From positions 124,001-188,000 of the forward strand of contig CAJYGB010000022.1 of NCBI GenBank assembly GCA_913774355.1: 64,000 nt of DNA, in the 5' to 3' direction. The DNA comes from an uncultured Chryseobacterium sp. (GTDB lineage: Bacteria; Bacteroidota; Bacteroidia; Flavobacteriales; Weeksellaceae). The notes beneath the pieces were generated by a model that saw only the letters and a program-made list of their open reading frames with translations, did not search any database and was not told the origin of the DNA. Position 1 is the first letter of the stretch, and every line of letters begins with the position of its first letter. A program made the position numbers and the translations under genes. Positions 42,653-52,034 of the stretch are shown here, piece by piece.

Positions 42653-43618
42653 ATGGACATTTTAGATATTCTTATTATCGGAGGCGGCCCTATCGGATTA
42701 AACTGTGCCCTGGAAGCCGGAAAAAACAACCTCAGCTATTTAATTATCGAAAAAGGAACCATTGTGAATTCCTTATACAACTATCCTTTATACATGCGTT
42801 TTTTCTCAACCGCGGAAAAGCTGGAGATTGATGGCATTCCGTTTATTTCTACCGCTCCTAAACCGGGACGGCAGGAAGCACTGGAATATTACCAGGGCAT
42901 TGCCCGGCAGCGAAATATCAACATCAACCTGTATGAGAAAGTGGAAAAAATTTCCAAAGAAAATGAAATGTTTACCATTGAAACGACGAAAAGAACTTAT
43001 GCTGCCCGAAACGTTATTATTTCTACCGGATTTTATGACATTCCTAATCTGATGAATATTCCGGGTGAACATTTACCTAAAGTAAAACATTACTATATCG
43101 AACCTTACCCTTACGCCAGACAGAAAATTGTGGTGGTGGGTTCCAGCAACTCGGCGGTAGATGCGGCTTTGGAGACGTACCGGAAAGGTGCTGAAGTAAC
43201 CATGATCATCCGTCATGATGAAATTTCGCCCAGTGTAAAATATTGGGTAAAACCGGATATCGAAAACCGGATTGCAGAAGGAAGCATCACTGCGCATTTC
43301 AGATCTGAATTACTGGAAATTAAAGAACACGCCGTTGTTTTTAAAGATAAAAACGGAGATATCAATGAAATTGAGAATGACTTTGTGTTGGCCATGACCG
43401 GTTACCTCCCGAATTTCGATTTCCTGAAAAATTCCGGTATCGAACTGCAAGGCGAATGCCTAAACCCTTTTTACCATCCTGAAACCATGGAGACCAACGT
43501 TCCGGATCTGTATCTTGCAGGTGTTGTCTGCGGAGGAAAAGATACCCATCTGTGGTTTATTGAAAACTCCAGGATCCATGCGGAAATGATTGTTCGGAAT
43601 ATTCTTGCAAAAACTTGA
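42653..43618 (+). CDS. YpdA-like FAD/NAD(P) disulfide reductase
   Basis: A 321-residue flavoprotein. FAD binding is by IIGGGPIGLNCALEAGKNN (N-terminal GxGxxG-like motif) and the second dinucleotide motif is VVVGSSNSAVDAALETYRKG. The C-terminal end has DLYLAGVVCGGKDTHLWFIE. There is no CxxC redox pair, as in YpdA, the proposed bacillithiol disulfide reductase. Bacillithiol as substrate is an inference from the family. The N-terminal ATG is 4 nt past a -7 box. Confidence 0.9.
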   Translation: MDILDILIIGGGPIGLNCALEAGKNNLSYLIIEKGTIVNSLYNYPLYMRFFSTAEKLEIDGIPFISTAPKPGRQEALEYYQGIARQRNININLYEKVEKISKENEMFTIETTKRTYAARNVIISTGFYDIPNLMNIPGEHLPKVKHYYIEPYPYARQKIVVVGSSNSAVDAALETYRKGAEVTMIIRHDEISPSVKYWVKPDIENRIAEGSITAHFRSELLEIKEHAVVFKDKNGDINEIENDFVLAMTGYLPNFDFLKNSGIELQGECLNPFYHPETMETNVPDLYLAGVVCGGKDTHLWFIENSRIHAEMIVRNILAKT

Positions 43619-43695
43619 TATTCTGTTATTTTAAAGACCGCATTGTTATTTATTTAAGCTATCTTTAAACCGCGCTATCCCATTAAAAATAGACT

Positions 43696-44694
43696 ATGAA
43701 TAAATTCTTAGTTGCCGCATCGCTGACAGCAGTCCTTTTTTCAACCCGGATTTCGGCCCAGAAAGACAGCATTCAGCAATATGTTTCTAAAGCGCTGGAC
43801 ATTATGAAGCATAAATCGGTTAATAAATCAAAGGTGAATTGGGAAGAATTGTCCCGTATAACCCTTGAGAATACCTCTAAGGTAGGAACGATTAAAGAAA
43901 CCTATCCTGTTCTGGAAAAAGCATTACAATCACTGGGGGATTCACATTCCAAATTTTATCCCGCGGAAGAAGTAAGGCAATATACATTAGGCTACAAGGC
44001 CACCGGACAGGAGTTTCCGGTAATTGAAAGCAAGCTGCTGAAAAACAAATATGCTTACATAAGTTTACCTGATATCGGATCTTTCAACAAAGACGACTGG
44101 AACCTGTACATCAATACTTTTTACGCCAAAGTAAATGAATTGCAGAAACAGAAGCCCAAAGGCTGGATCGTTGATCTGCGGGACAACTACGGAGGAATGC
44201 TTTATCCCATGTATGCCGCAGCCGCACCGTTTTTCGACCGAAAAAATATTGTAGGGACAAAAGATGCCGAAGGAACCATTGAATATTTCAACTATAAAAG
44301 AGGGAAGTTTTACGAAGGCCCTGCAGCGACCCAATTTTTCACATTGAAGGAAAAGCAGCCCTCGCAAATAAAAGCGGCCATTGCCGTACTCATTAATAAA
44401 GTCACCGGCAGCTCAGCTGAATTCATTACCGCTGCCTTCGTAGGACAGAAAAATGTAAAACTGATCGGTGTTAATACACAGGGGTTAACCTCCGGAAACC
44501 AGGAATATAAACTTTCCGACGGGTCTTTCCTCGTTTTGACCATCGGAAATATCGTGGACCGTTCGGGAAAAGAATACCGGATCATCGGTGAAGGAATTGC
44601 TCCGGACATCAGGATAGAAAAGGCAGATGACAAAACAAAAACCAATGAATCCTATATGGATACAGCATTCAGATATATTGATGGCAAGCTTTGA
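43696..44694 (+). CDS. S41 family peptidase (tail-specific protease-like)
   Basis: A 332-residue exported serine peptidase. After a signal peptide (FLVAASLTAVLFSTRISAQ) comes a short N-terminal helical region and then the C-terminal-processing protease core. It includes KYAYISLPDIGSFNKDDWNL, GWIVDLRDNYGGMLYPMYAA, AAIAVLINKVTGSSAEFITA with the nucleophile Ser in GSSAEF, and QGLTSGNQEYKLSDGSFLVL. No PDZ domain is seen, unlike classical Prc/CtpA. The substrate is unknown. Confidence 0.9.
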   Translation: MNKFLVAASLTAVLFSTRISAQKDSIQQYVSKALDIMKHKSVNKSKVNWEELSRITLENTSKVGTIKETYPVLEKALQSLGDSHSKFYPAEEVRQYTLGYKATGQEFPVIESKLLKNKYAYISLPDIGSFNKDDWNLYINTFYAKVNELQKQKPKGWIVDLRDNYGGMLYPMYAAAAPFFDRKNIVGTKDAEGTIEYFNYKRGKFYEGPAATQFFTLKEKQPSQIKAAIAVLINKVTGSSAEFITAAFVGQKNVKLIGVNTQGLTSGNQEYKLSDGSFLVLTIGNIVDRSGKEYRIIGEGIAPDIRIEKADDKTKTNESYMDTAFRYIDGKL

Positions 44695-44859
44695 AATTAT
44701 AAGATATAGATCCTTAATCAGCCATAATAAAAATGGAATACAACCTATGATTGGAATTCAGATGCGTAAATCAGAATTTAAATAGAGTTCATATTGATAT
44801 GATAACCAAAGATTCATTGATAAGTAGTACCCGTGAAAATAACGTTGACAAAAATAAAA

Positions 44860-44888
44860 TTCCGGCATCCAGCTTCCCTCTTTCAGCC
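44860..44888 (+). repeat. Dispersed spacer repeat, copy C
   Basis: TTCCGGCATCCAGCTTCCCT with TTTCAGCCC following, related to copies at 10691, 12760 and 47170. Confidence 0.5.
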
Positions 44889-44923
44889 CGTTAATGCTAT
44901 TTCTACTTCAGGTTTATGCTAAT

Positions 44924-46954
44924 TTAAAAATCAACCTTCACCCCAAAAACAAAATTCCTTTTGGCGGCAGGATTGTAATACCGGTTTCCGAAAGCGTTGA
45001 TATCAAAGCCCAGCACGTACTCTTCATTGTATAAATTCTGGATCTGAAGAAATAAGTTCAGCCTTGTTTTATCCAGGTCTACCGGAAGGCCAAACCTGAC
45101 ATTTCCGATCAGGCAGGCGTCCGACGATACCGAATTGGCATCATTCAAAGGGATTTTTGAAGTGTAAAAATGGGAATAGTCCACCAATAGCTTTCTGAAA
45201 AAAGTCAGGTTCAGCAAACTGTTGATGGTGGTTTTCGGTACTCCGGTAAGATCATTTCCGGAAAAGTCATTTTCATTCTGTCGGTAATCTTTAAATTTAA
45301 AATCATAAAAGCTCCCGGAGAACCTGAATTTAAACCGGCTCAGAACATTATTTTTCAAATCAAAATTTTTAGATTCGATCAACACTTCTATTCCTTTCTG
45401 AACCGTTTCTCCCGAGTTCACAAAATACTCCTGCCCGGCGTCATTCTGTCTTCTTACAATCGCATCTTTCATCCGGAAATCGAAGTAGCTGCCTTCAAGA
45501 AATATGGAATTTCCGAACTGTTTTCTTATTCCCGCTTCCTTGTTCCAGCCGAATTCCGGTTTTAGATCTGCATTGAACTGTTGGGTTGAAGAGCGGATCT
45601 CTTCATTCGTAGGAGCAGAATTCCCTTTTCCTATCTTCCCACGTATTGAAAAACCTTTTCCTATAATATAAACGGCGCCGAAATTCGGAAGCCATTGATT
45701 TTTAAACCATACTTTTCCATTTTCTTCCCGCGGATACTGCCGTTGCCAATCGTAGGCAGTTGAGTTTAAACTGACGGAAATATCCGTAAACAGACGTTCA
45801 CCAATATTTAGCTTTTGGGATAAAAAATAAAATCCGGATGTATTTTTAAGCCGGTCGAAGTTTTGGATATTTCCTTTTATTCCTCTGATGTTATCATAAT
45901 TTTTAACCAAAATATCATTTATTCCGCCTTCAAATCCCAGGCGGTACGCCAGTGAAACGGAATTCCCGTTTTTTTCATAATTAAAATGGGTTCTTAAGGC
46001 AAAATTCTTTTCAAAACGGTTTTCAAAATTGGTGATGAACGGATTTTCAAAATCAACGTATGAGCCCTGAACCATAACGAAATGGAAAAATTCCGGAGTG
46101 ATGTTAAATTCATGGGAAAGCCCGGCCAGAATCATTTTATTGCGGATTCCGGCATCCTGTTCTTTGGCTCCGGGTATTGTTTTTGTTGCCGGCCTGGCCT
46201 GTCTTCGGTCCGCATACATCTGTTCAAGCGTCAGTCCGCCCGGCGTCTGGTAATCCAGATCGGAATACATCAGCATCGCTTTCAGCAAACCTTTCTCAGA
46301 ATATTTGAAATGATCTTTAAGGAAAACCTGCTTCCGCTGAACCTTTGCCTGTTTCCGGTAGGAATCGGTTTGGTAATAGTTTTGGAAAACCTCAACAAAA
46401 TGTTTTCCGAGCTGTTTTGAAAGATCGAAGCTTTCGTTGAATGTTCCATAGCTCCCGGCTGAAAGGTTTGCCGAAATCTGATCTGACCGTTTTGTCTTCA
46501 GAAGAACGGTTCCTCCCGTAGCTGCTCCATAATCACCGCCCTCCGGCCCCTTATAAATTTCCATCCGGTCGATGAGTCCCGGAGAGATCACATTAAAATA
46601 GGTGTTTCCCGAAGCGTCGGACAAGATAAAATCGTCCAGATACACTTTGACGTTCCTTACCCCGAAAGGCGATCTCAAAGTACTGCCGCGCAGGGAAATC
46701 CGGTAGCTTCCCGGTGAACGCTCTTCCATTCTCGCGCCGGCAACCTGGTTGATGGATTCGAGCATCCTTTCCGGTGGATTCTGGATCAGCAGGTTCTGAG
46801 AAACTACGGAAACCGACTTGGTAGAAGAAATAAAAGCCGTCGGTTTTTTATAGGCGTCAATACGGACTTCAGAAATCAGGCCTACAGAATCTTTCTGCTG
46901 AGCCAGAAACAGGGAAGCCGAAAACATAGGAAGAAGAAAATACAGTTTTGTCAT
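44924..46954 (-). CDS. TonB-dependent receptor
   Basis: A 676-residue outer-membrane receptor. The signal peptide is followed by a plug domain at about 45-160 (SVVSQNLLIQNPPERMLESI, RSPGSYRISLRGSTLRSPFG, VRNVKVYLDDFILSDASGNT, RMEIYKGPEGGDYGAATGGT). The rest is a 22-strand-type barrel ending FGNRYYNPAAKRNFVFGVKVDF with terminal Phe. It lacks the N-terminal CarboxypepD domain of SusC-type receptors, so siderophore or metal-complex uptake is more likely than glycan uptake. No substrate-specific neighbour is present. Confidence 0.93.
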   Translation of the reverse strand: MTKLYFLLPMFSASLFLAQQKDSVGLISEVRIDAYKKPTAFISSTKSVSVVSQNLLIQNPPERMLESINQVAGARMEERSPGSYRISLRGSTLRSPFGVRNVKVYLDDFILSDASGNTYFNVISPGLIDRMEIYKGPEGGDYGAATGGTVLLKTKRSDQISANLSAGSYGTFNESFDLSKQLGKHFVEVFQNYYQTDSYRKQAKVQRKQVFLKDHFKYSEKGLLKAMLMYSDLDYQTPGGLTLEQMYADRRQARPATKTIPGAKEQDAGIRNKMILAGLSHEFNITPEFFHFVMVQGSYVDFENPFITNFENRFEKNFALRTHFNYEKNGNSVSLAYRLGFEGGINDILVKNYDNIRGIKGNIQNFDRLKNTSGFYFLSQKLNIGERLFTDISVSLNSTAYDWQRQYPREENGKVWFKNQWLPNFGAVYIIGKGFSIRGKIGKGNSAPTNEEIRSSTQQFNADLKPEFGWNKEAGIRKQFGNSIFLEGSYFDFRMKDAIVRRQNDAGQEYFVNSGETVQKGIEVLIESKNFDLKNNVLSRFKFRFSGSFYDFKFKDYRQNENDFSGNDLTGVPKTTINSLLNLTFFRKLLVDYSHFYTSKIPLNDANSVSSDACLIGNVRFGLPVDLDKTRLNLFLQIQNLYNEEYVLGFDINAFGNRYYNPAAKRNFVFGVKVDF

Positions 46955-47073
46955 TGCCTGGGGCTATGCAAAAACCATACTTTCGTTTATAATCAGGATA
47001 TATTAAAAGGAAGTTTTCAATTAATATTAAAGATGGCGAATGTATCTCAGAGTTTTCCGGCTGATTTAAATAA

Positions 47074-47150
47074 GCTTTAGCCAAACTGATGATAAGTTTT
47101 GGCTAAAGCCTGATTTTAAACTGATATAATCACATCGGGCTAAAGCCCGA
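47074..47150. repeat. Paired GGCTAAAGCC palindromes
   Basis: GCTTTAGCCAAAC (47074-47086) pairs with GTTTTGGCTAAAGC (ending 47109). TCGGGCTAAAGCCCGA (47135-47150) is a perfect palindrome. The pair matches the one at 13569-13622 in design. Confidence 0.65.
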
Positions 47151-47169
47151 CGCTATTGAAAATCTTATC

Positions 47170-47205
47170 TTCCGGCATCCGGCGTCCTTCTTCCAGCCTT
47201 TTTAA
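47170..47205 (+). repeat. Dispersed spacer repeat, copy D
   Basis: TTCCGGCATCCGGCGTCCTT followed by CTTCCAGCC, the longest copy of the family at 10691, 12760 and 44860. Confidence 0.55.
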
Positions 47206-47282
47206 CACTGACCGAATCACCTGATCTATAAGGAAAGAACCCGTTTGCCCAACAGGTTCCTTCATCTAACATTATTTTTAAT

Positions 47283-48500
47283 TTATTCATGCGTTTCTTT
47301 TCTGTTACCGATCATCCACGGAACGATATAGTAGAATGCGACCGCCGTCATTCCGAGAATGATTCCCGTCGCAGACCATAAAAAAGTAAACCCGAAACGT
47401 TCCGCTACGAAAGTTCCCAGTGAAGGAGTGATGATGAATGAAAGTGAAAAAGCAATTCCCAGCAATCCCATATAAGCCCCTTTGTTATGGGCTCCCGAAC
47501 GGAGTGACGTGATGGTGGCCATAAAAGGAAGTGCCCAGATTTCACCAAGACTCAGAATACTGATGGAAACCACCAGGATCCATAAGGAAGTTCCTGCTGC
47601 CAGCATCCCAAAGGAAACGGCACAGAAAAGCGTGCCCAGCAGCATGGTCGTTTTGAGCTTCAGATACCTTTCTGCAATCTGCACCATAATCATTTCCATT
47701 ACTACAACAATCACCCCGCTGAAGCCCAGAATATAGCCTATTTTCTCTGCAGAAAGACGGGCTTCCTGCTTGTAAAAGATAGTGAGCGTGTTCAATATCT
47801 GGAAAAAACATACGGAAAAAAGGAAACAGGCTGCTGCGAAAAGAATAAATCTTGAATCCTTATAAGGAGATACCGTTGTATCAGACGAAGCAACATCAGA
47901 CTTTTCTTTATTTCTGTAACTTCGGTTTCTGAAAAAGAAAACGTAAGTTAGTCCGGCGAGTAAAGCTCCCGCGGCATTGGAATAAAAAAGGAAGTCATAC
48001 GAAATCGCGGCTAAAATCCCTCCCAGTGCAGGACCGACGGAAAATCCCAGGTTTACCGCCATCCGGTTCAGTGAAAACGCCCGCGTGATGTTGCCGGGTT
48101 TGGCATATTTGGAAACCGCGACTGAATTCGCCGGCCGGAATGCTTCACTAATGGAGCTTTGGATGAAAATAATCGCTGCCAGCCCCGCCTCAGTATGAAA
48201 AAGGGGAATCAGACAGAACATGGGAACACTCAGAAACAGGCTCATGCTCTGTACCCTGAATTCTCCGATTTTATCCGTAATCATTCCACCGATCCATGAA
48301 CCGACTACCGAGCCGATCCCGAAAAAGCTGAGCACGATGCCGGCACTCTTAATGTCGAATTTTAAATGATCGGTCATGTACACACCCAGGAAAGGCAGCA
48401 CCATCGAACCCGACCGGTTGATCAGCATCACCAAAGCCAGCATCCAGCTTTCCGCCGACAGCCCTCTGAATGAGTTGATGTATATTTTTAATAGTTTCAC
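47283..48500 (-). CDS. MFS transporter
   Basis: A 405-residue major facilitator protein with about twelve hydrophobic helices. The loop 2-3 signature is GSVVGSWIGGMITDKIGEFRVQ, and the second half repeats it loosely (MVQIAERYLKLKTTMLL). NSVAVSKYAKPGNITRAFSLNRMAVNLG is typical of drug or small-molecule exporters of the DHA1 type. The substrate is unknown. ATG 48500 begins MKLLKIYINSFRGLSAESWM. Confidence 0.92.
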   Translation of the reverse strand: MKLLKIYINSFRGLSAESWMLALVMLINRSGSMVLPFLGVYMTDHLKFDIKSAGIVLSFFGIGSVVGSWIGGMITDKIGEFRVQSMSLFLSVPMFCLIPLFHTEAGLAAIIFIQSSISEAFRPANSVAVSKYAKPGNITRAFSLNRMAVNLGFSVGPALGGILAAISYDFLFYSNAAGALLAGLTYVFFFRNRSYRNKEKSDVASSDTTVSPYKDSRFILFAAACFLFSVCFFQILNTLTIFYKQEARLSAEKIGYILGFSGVIVVVMEMIMVQIAERYLKLKTTMLLGTLFCAVSFGMLAAGTSLWILVVSISILSLGEIWALPFMATITSLRSGAHNKGAYMGLLGIAFSLSFIITPSLGTFVAERFGFTFLWSATGIILGMTAVAFYYIVPWMIGNRKETHE

Positions 48501-48640
48501 AATTTTGATTTTTTATATTTTAATTCTTACATGTCAGTTATCGCCCACTTCATTTTTAACCACAGACAGCACCAATTTTTTATAAATGACCACTAATAAT
48601 ATTTGTGATACTTGTGAGCATAATCGTGTCATTAGTGTTT

Positions 48641-48676
48641 AAAATAAAAAACAGGACTTAAAAAATTAAGCCCTGT
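48641..48676 (-). terminator. Rho-independent terminator of glnS
   Basis: ACAGGACTTA (48651-48660) pairs imperfectly with TAAGCCCTGT (48667-48676). The A-rich left side supplies the T tract on the minus strand. Confidence 0.8.
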
Positions 48677-48700
48677 TCATTTATATGGTATAAATAATTT

Positions 48701-50374
48701 CTACTCCGGCTTATAAGAGTCTTTTAAGGTTACGGTTCTGTTGAATACAAAATTTGTATCCGTAGAGTCCTGATCTTTAGTGAAATAGCCAATTCTCTGA
48801 AACTGAAGCGGTTCTCCTACAGCTACGTCTTTTAAGTTTGGCTCGGCAAATCCCTGTACGGTTGTTACGGAATCCGGATTGATGAAATCCAGAAAGTCCA
48901 CGTCTTTTTCAGCGTCCGGCTGCTCTACTGTAAACAATTTGTCATAGTTTCTGATTTCAACAGGAATGGCGTGTTTTGCAGATACCCAGTGAATGGTTCC
49001 CTTTACTTTTCTTAAACTTTCTTCCGTACCGCTTCCGGATTTGGATTTTTCATCGTAGGTAGCATAAATGGTTGTGATGTTTCCGTTTTCGTCTTTCTCT
49101 ACCCTTTCTCCTTTGATGATGTAAGCAGATTTCAGACGTACTTCGCCTCCTAATTTCAATCTGAAAAATTTATTGTTGGCTTCTTCCTTGAAGTCTTCAC
49201 GCTCAATATACAATTCCCTGGAGAACGGAATTTCCCTGGTTCCTGCATGTTCCTGCTCCGGGTTGTTTTCCGTTTCCAGCCATTCTTCCTGACCTTCAGG
49301 ATAGTTCTCAATGATTAATTTCACAGGATCCACGACCGTCATTACTCTTTTGGCTACTTTATTCAGATCTTCACGGACACAGAATTCCAATAGCTGAAGC
49401 TCAATCAGGTTTTCTCTTTTGGCAACCCCTACTTTTTCAATAAAATTCCTGATGGAAGCCGGGGTAAACCCTTTTCTTCTCATCCCGGAAATGGTAGGCA
49501 TTCTCGGATCATCCCAACCGTTCACTGCCTTTTCAGCGATCAGCCGCTGCAGTTTTCTTTTCGAAGTGATCATATAGGAAACGTTCATCCTCGCGAATTC
49601 CCGCTGTTTGTTTTTCACCTTTCCTTCTTCATAAACCTGATCCAGATACCAGTTGTACAATGGCCTGTGGTTTTCAAACTCAAGGGAACACAGCGAGTGC
49701 GAAATCTGTTCGATATAATCGGATTCCCCATGCGCCCAGTCGTATATCGGGTAAATTTTCCATTCGGTTCCCGTTCTGTGGTGCGGTCTTTTCAGGATTC
49801 TGTACATCACCGGATCACGCATGTTCATGTTGGGAGATGTCATATCGATTTTGGCCCGAAGCGACATTGCTCCTTCCTCAAATTCACCGTTCTTCATTCT
49901 TTCAAATAAATCCAGGGATTCTTCAACCGGACGGTTTCTATATGGAGATTCCACTCCCGGTTCTGTAGGGTTTTTTCGCTGTTCGGTAATGATTTCGGAA
50001 GGCTGCTCATCTACATACGCTTTTCCTTCTTTGATAAGCTGGACCGCCCAATCGTAAAGCTGCTGGAAGTAATCGGAAGCGTACAGTACTTTATCCCATT
50101 TGAAACCTAGCCATTCAACGTCTTTCATAATAGAATCCACAAATTCCTGTTCTTCTTTTTCAGGATTCGTATCGTCGAAACGAAGGTTTACGGGAGCATT
50201 GTATTTTTCACCCAAACCGAAGTTGATGCAGATCGCCTTAGTGTGACCTACATGCAAATAACCGTTTGGTTCAGGCGGAAAACGGAAACGGATCTGATCT
50301 CTTTTCAGGCCGTTTGCCAAATCATCTTCGATAATTTGCTCAATAAAATTGAGTGATTTTTTTTCTTCTTCCAT
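48701..50374 (-). CDS. glnS: Glutaminyl-tRNA synthetase
   Basis: A 557-residue class I aminoacyl-tRNA synthetase that charges tRNA-Gln. The HIGH motif is in FRFPPEPNGYLHVGHTKAIC (HVGH), with FDDTNPEKEEQEFVDSIMKD and a KMSKS-like MITSKRKLQRLIAEKAV followed by GWDDPRMPTISGMRRKGFTP. The C-terminal anticodon-binding beta barrels are complete. ATG 50374 (MEEEKKSLNFIEQIIEDDL) is chosen; the frame upstream crosses the promoter and a perfect palindrome. Presence of GlnRS means direct Gln charging is available. Confidence 0.97.
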   Translation of the reverse strand: MEEEKKSLNFIEQIIEDDLANGLKRDQIRFRFPPEPNGYLHVGHTKAICINFGLGEKYNAPVNLRFDDTNPEKEEQEFVDSIMKDVEWLGFKWDKVLYASDYFQQLYDWAVQLIKEGKAYVDEQPSEIITEQRKNPTEPGVESPYRNRPVEESLDLFERMKNGEFEEGAMSLRAKIDMTSPNMNMRDPVMYRILKRPHHRTGTEWKIYPIYDWAHGESDYIEQISHSLCSLEFENHRPLYNWYLDQVYEEGKVKNKQREFARMNVSYMITSKRKLQRLIAEKAVNGWDDPRMPTISGMRRKGFTPASIRNFIEKVGVAKRENLIELQLLEFCVREDLNKVAKRVMTVVDPVKLIIENYPEGQEEWLETENNPEQEHAGTREIPFSRELYIEREDFKEEANNKFFRLKLGGEVRLKSAYIIKGERVEKDENGNITTIYATYDEKSKSGSGTEESLRKVKGTIHWVSAKHAIPVEIRNYDKLFTVEQPDAEKDVDFLDFINPDSVTTVQGFAEPNLKDVAVGEPLQFQRIGYFTKDQDSTDTNFVFNRTVTLKDSYKPE

Positions 50375-50391
50375 TAAAATTCGCTTTATGA

Positions 50392-50408
50392 TGTCGTATA
50401 ATACGACA
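50392..50408. promoter_or_regulatory. Palindrome at the glnS transcription start
   Basis: TGTCGTAT-A-ATACGACA is a perfect 8-bp inverted repeat, 17 nt upstream of the glnS ATG and right after its -7 box. It could be an operator or a 5'-end hairpin of the mRNA. Confidence 0.6.
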
Positions 50409-50413
50409 ATTGG

Positions 50414-50444
50414 CAAATTTAGGGAAATTTAAGGGTTTACCCAA
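50414..50444 (-). promoter_or_regulatory. glnS promoter
   Basis: On the minus strand: TTG (50444-50442), a 20-nt spacer, TAAATTTG (50421-50414). This is a full match to the Bacteroidetes promoter form. Confidence 0.7.
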
Positions 50445-50533
50445 ATGATAATTTCAAACGATACATGATCCGCATATCATATTTTTGCTTAATTTAGGCT
50501 GACTAAAAGACCGTTATTCAGATTAATACTACC

Positions 50534-51676
50534 ATGGCCGTTTACATCCTGAGCAATAGAAAAATCGTTCGTCATAAAGGAGAAAAAACAGACTCTTTTT
50601 CCAATGATGAATATTCAATCCCAAATTTCAGAATTGCCAAATGTGACTTTGAAAATTATATAGAGCCTACAAAAGCGGCCCAAAAGAAAAAGGACTACAC
50701 CAACCGTAATATTTTAAACTACACCCTTTTCTCAGAACCTGAAAAGCAAGGCTATGAGGAAGTGCTGGATGTTCTACTGAAGGAAAAAGGGATACGAGAA
50801 TCCCCTTTAACCGCGGATAATCTTGGCGGAACCCAAAGGATGTTCTATGAACTGTACAAAAATATGTCGTCCACCAAAGACCGGAGTGACGTCATGATTT
50901 TCATCCATGGATATGCTTATGATTTTGATGATGAACTGAAAGCCATTATCGATCTAAAAAAAATCTTTATCGATAATCCGTTATCACCTGTCGAACATAT
51001 TCTGTTTATCAGTTGGCCGGCCTCGAGCAGTATTGTTCCGCTTACCTATTTTGATGATAAAGCCGCGAGTATCAACTCAGGAACTTCTCTGGTACGGCTT
51101 TTCTACTTTTACACCCAGTTCCTGAAGGATATTTTTTCAAACCGCAACCTGGCTCCATGCAACCAGAGAATTCATCTCATGGCCCATTCGATGGGTAACC
51201 GTGTTTTGCAGAGTATGCTTTACAGCCTGAAAAAGGAAAATATTCTTCGGGTAATCGATCAGGTTTTATTGCTGAATTCAGATGTCAGCTACAGGGTTTT
51301 TGAAGACTTAGAAGATTCGTTCAATAAGCTTCCTTTGCTGGCAAACCGTGTCTCCATTTACCTGAACAGGAAAGATGTGATTCTGGGCATTTCCCAGTTC
51401 ACTAAAAATATTCTTACCCCAAGGCTTGGGAAAAACGGACCGGGCGATATTGAACATTTTAAAGATATCGTTTCTATCATCGACTGTACTTTCGTGGAAG
51501 ATGATATTCTGGACTCTTTTAAATTTGAAGTGGGAAATCACTGGGGATACCTATCCAGCTCGATGGTACAGAATGACATCTTCCAGAATCTGAATGGAAT
51601 TGACCGGAATCTGATTACCCATCGAATTAAAAACAACGAAAATACATTTACAATAACCTATCAACCAACCTATTGA
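50534..51676 (+). CDS. Alpha/beta hydrolase (DUF900-like)
   Basis: A 380-residue serine hydrolase of the DUF900 type. The oxyanion region is SDVMIFIHGYAYDFDDELKA and the nucleophile elbow is IHLMAHSMGNRVLQSMLYSL (A-H-S-M-G). The strand HILFISWPASSSIVPLTYFD precedes it. The late His is in EVGNHWGYLSSSM. There is no signal peptide, so it is probably cytosolic. The substrate is unknown. A TATTTTTG box at 50480-50487 may drive it, divergent from glnS. Confidence 0.85.
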   Translation: MAVYILSNRKIVRHKGEKTDSFSNDEYSIPNFRIAKCDFENYIEPTKAAQKKKDYTNRNILNYTLFSEPEKQGYEEVLDVLLKEKGIRESPLTADNLGGTQRMFYELYKNMSSTKDRSDVMIFIHGYAYDFDDELKAIIDLKKIFIDNPLSPVEHILFISWPASSSIVPLTYFDDKAASINSGTSLVRLFYFYTQFLKDIFSNRNLAPCNQRIHLMAHSMGNRVLQSMLYSLKKENILRVIDQVLLLNSDVSYRVFEDLEDSFNKLPLLANRVSIYLNRKDVILGISQFTKNILTPRLGKNGPGDIEHFKDIVSIIDCTFVEDDILDSFKFEVGNHWGYLSSSMVQNDIFQNLNGIDRNLITHRIKNNENTFTITYQPTY

Positions 51677-52034
51677 ATTAAACGATAAATATCACACGTT
51701 ATTGAAAAATTGTGATAGTACAGTCTGGCATAGAGATTGTACGATTGTTATTACAACTATTGGGGAAATATAACTTATATCATGGAAAAATTCAGAACAA
51801 AGTTTTCTGTATTGTTAGAATACATCAAGAAAGCAATTTTCGTAAAAGACGTGATTTAAATAAAGCGTCTAAGATTTAGAGTACAAGACAAAATTTTCGT
51901 AAATCATGCTTCAGGGTAATCAGTAGATTTGAGAAGAAATAAATTCTTTAATATCTGTTAATTACGCTGAATTTTTTGCGTGTTTCCAAAAAGATTTTCA
52001 TATTTACAGAACCAATCCAATAAATCAATGTTTT
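51677..52034. other. Spacer before the peptide gene
   Basis: This 358-nt spacer has a 25-codon frame (51782-51859, MEKFRTKFSVLLEYIKKAIF...) with weak support. It contains no clear promoter box. Confidence 0.5.
51782..51859 (+). CDS. Possible 25-residue basic peptide
   Basis: ATG to TAA encodes a short amphipathic peptide, MEKFRTKFSVLLEYIKKAIF and five more residues. GGGGAAAT stands about 15 nt upstream. No family or promoter is seen. Confidence 0.25.
   Translation: MEKFRTKFSVLLEYIKKAIFVKDVI

Larger units (their letters stand above)
46955..47282. other. Spacer with repeats
   Basis: This 328-nt spacer holds paired GGCTAAAGCC palindromes (47074-47150), spacer repeat copy D (47170-47205), and a weak hairpin (AAGAACC...GGTTCCTT, about 47234-47265). 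No gene is supported. Confidence 0.7.

Noticed and set aside
44924..46954. The TonB-dependent receptor as a B12 receptor tied to the riboswitch
   Set aside because: No riboswitch stands upstream of it, and it lies 33 kb away on the other strand.
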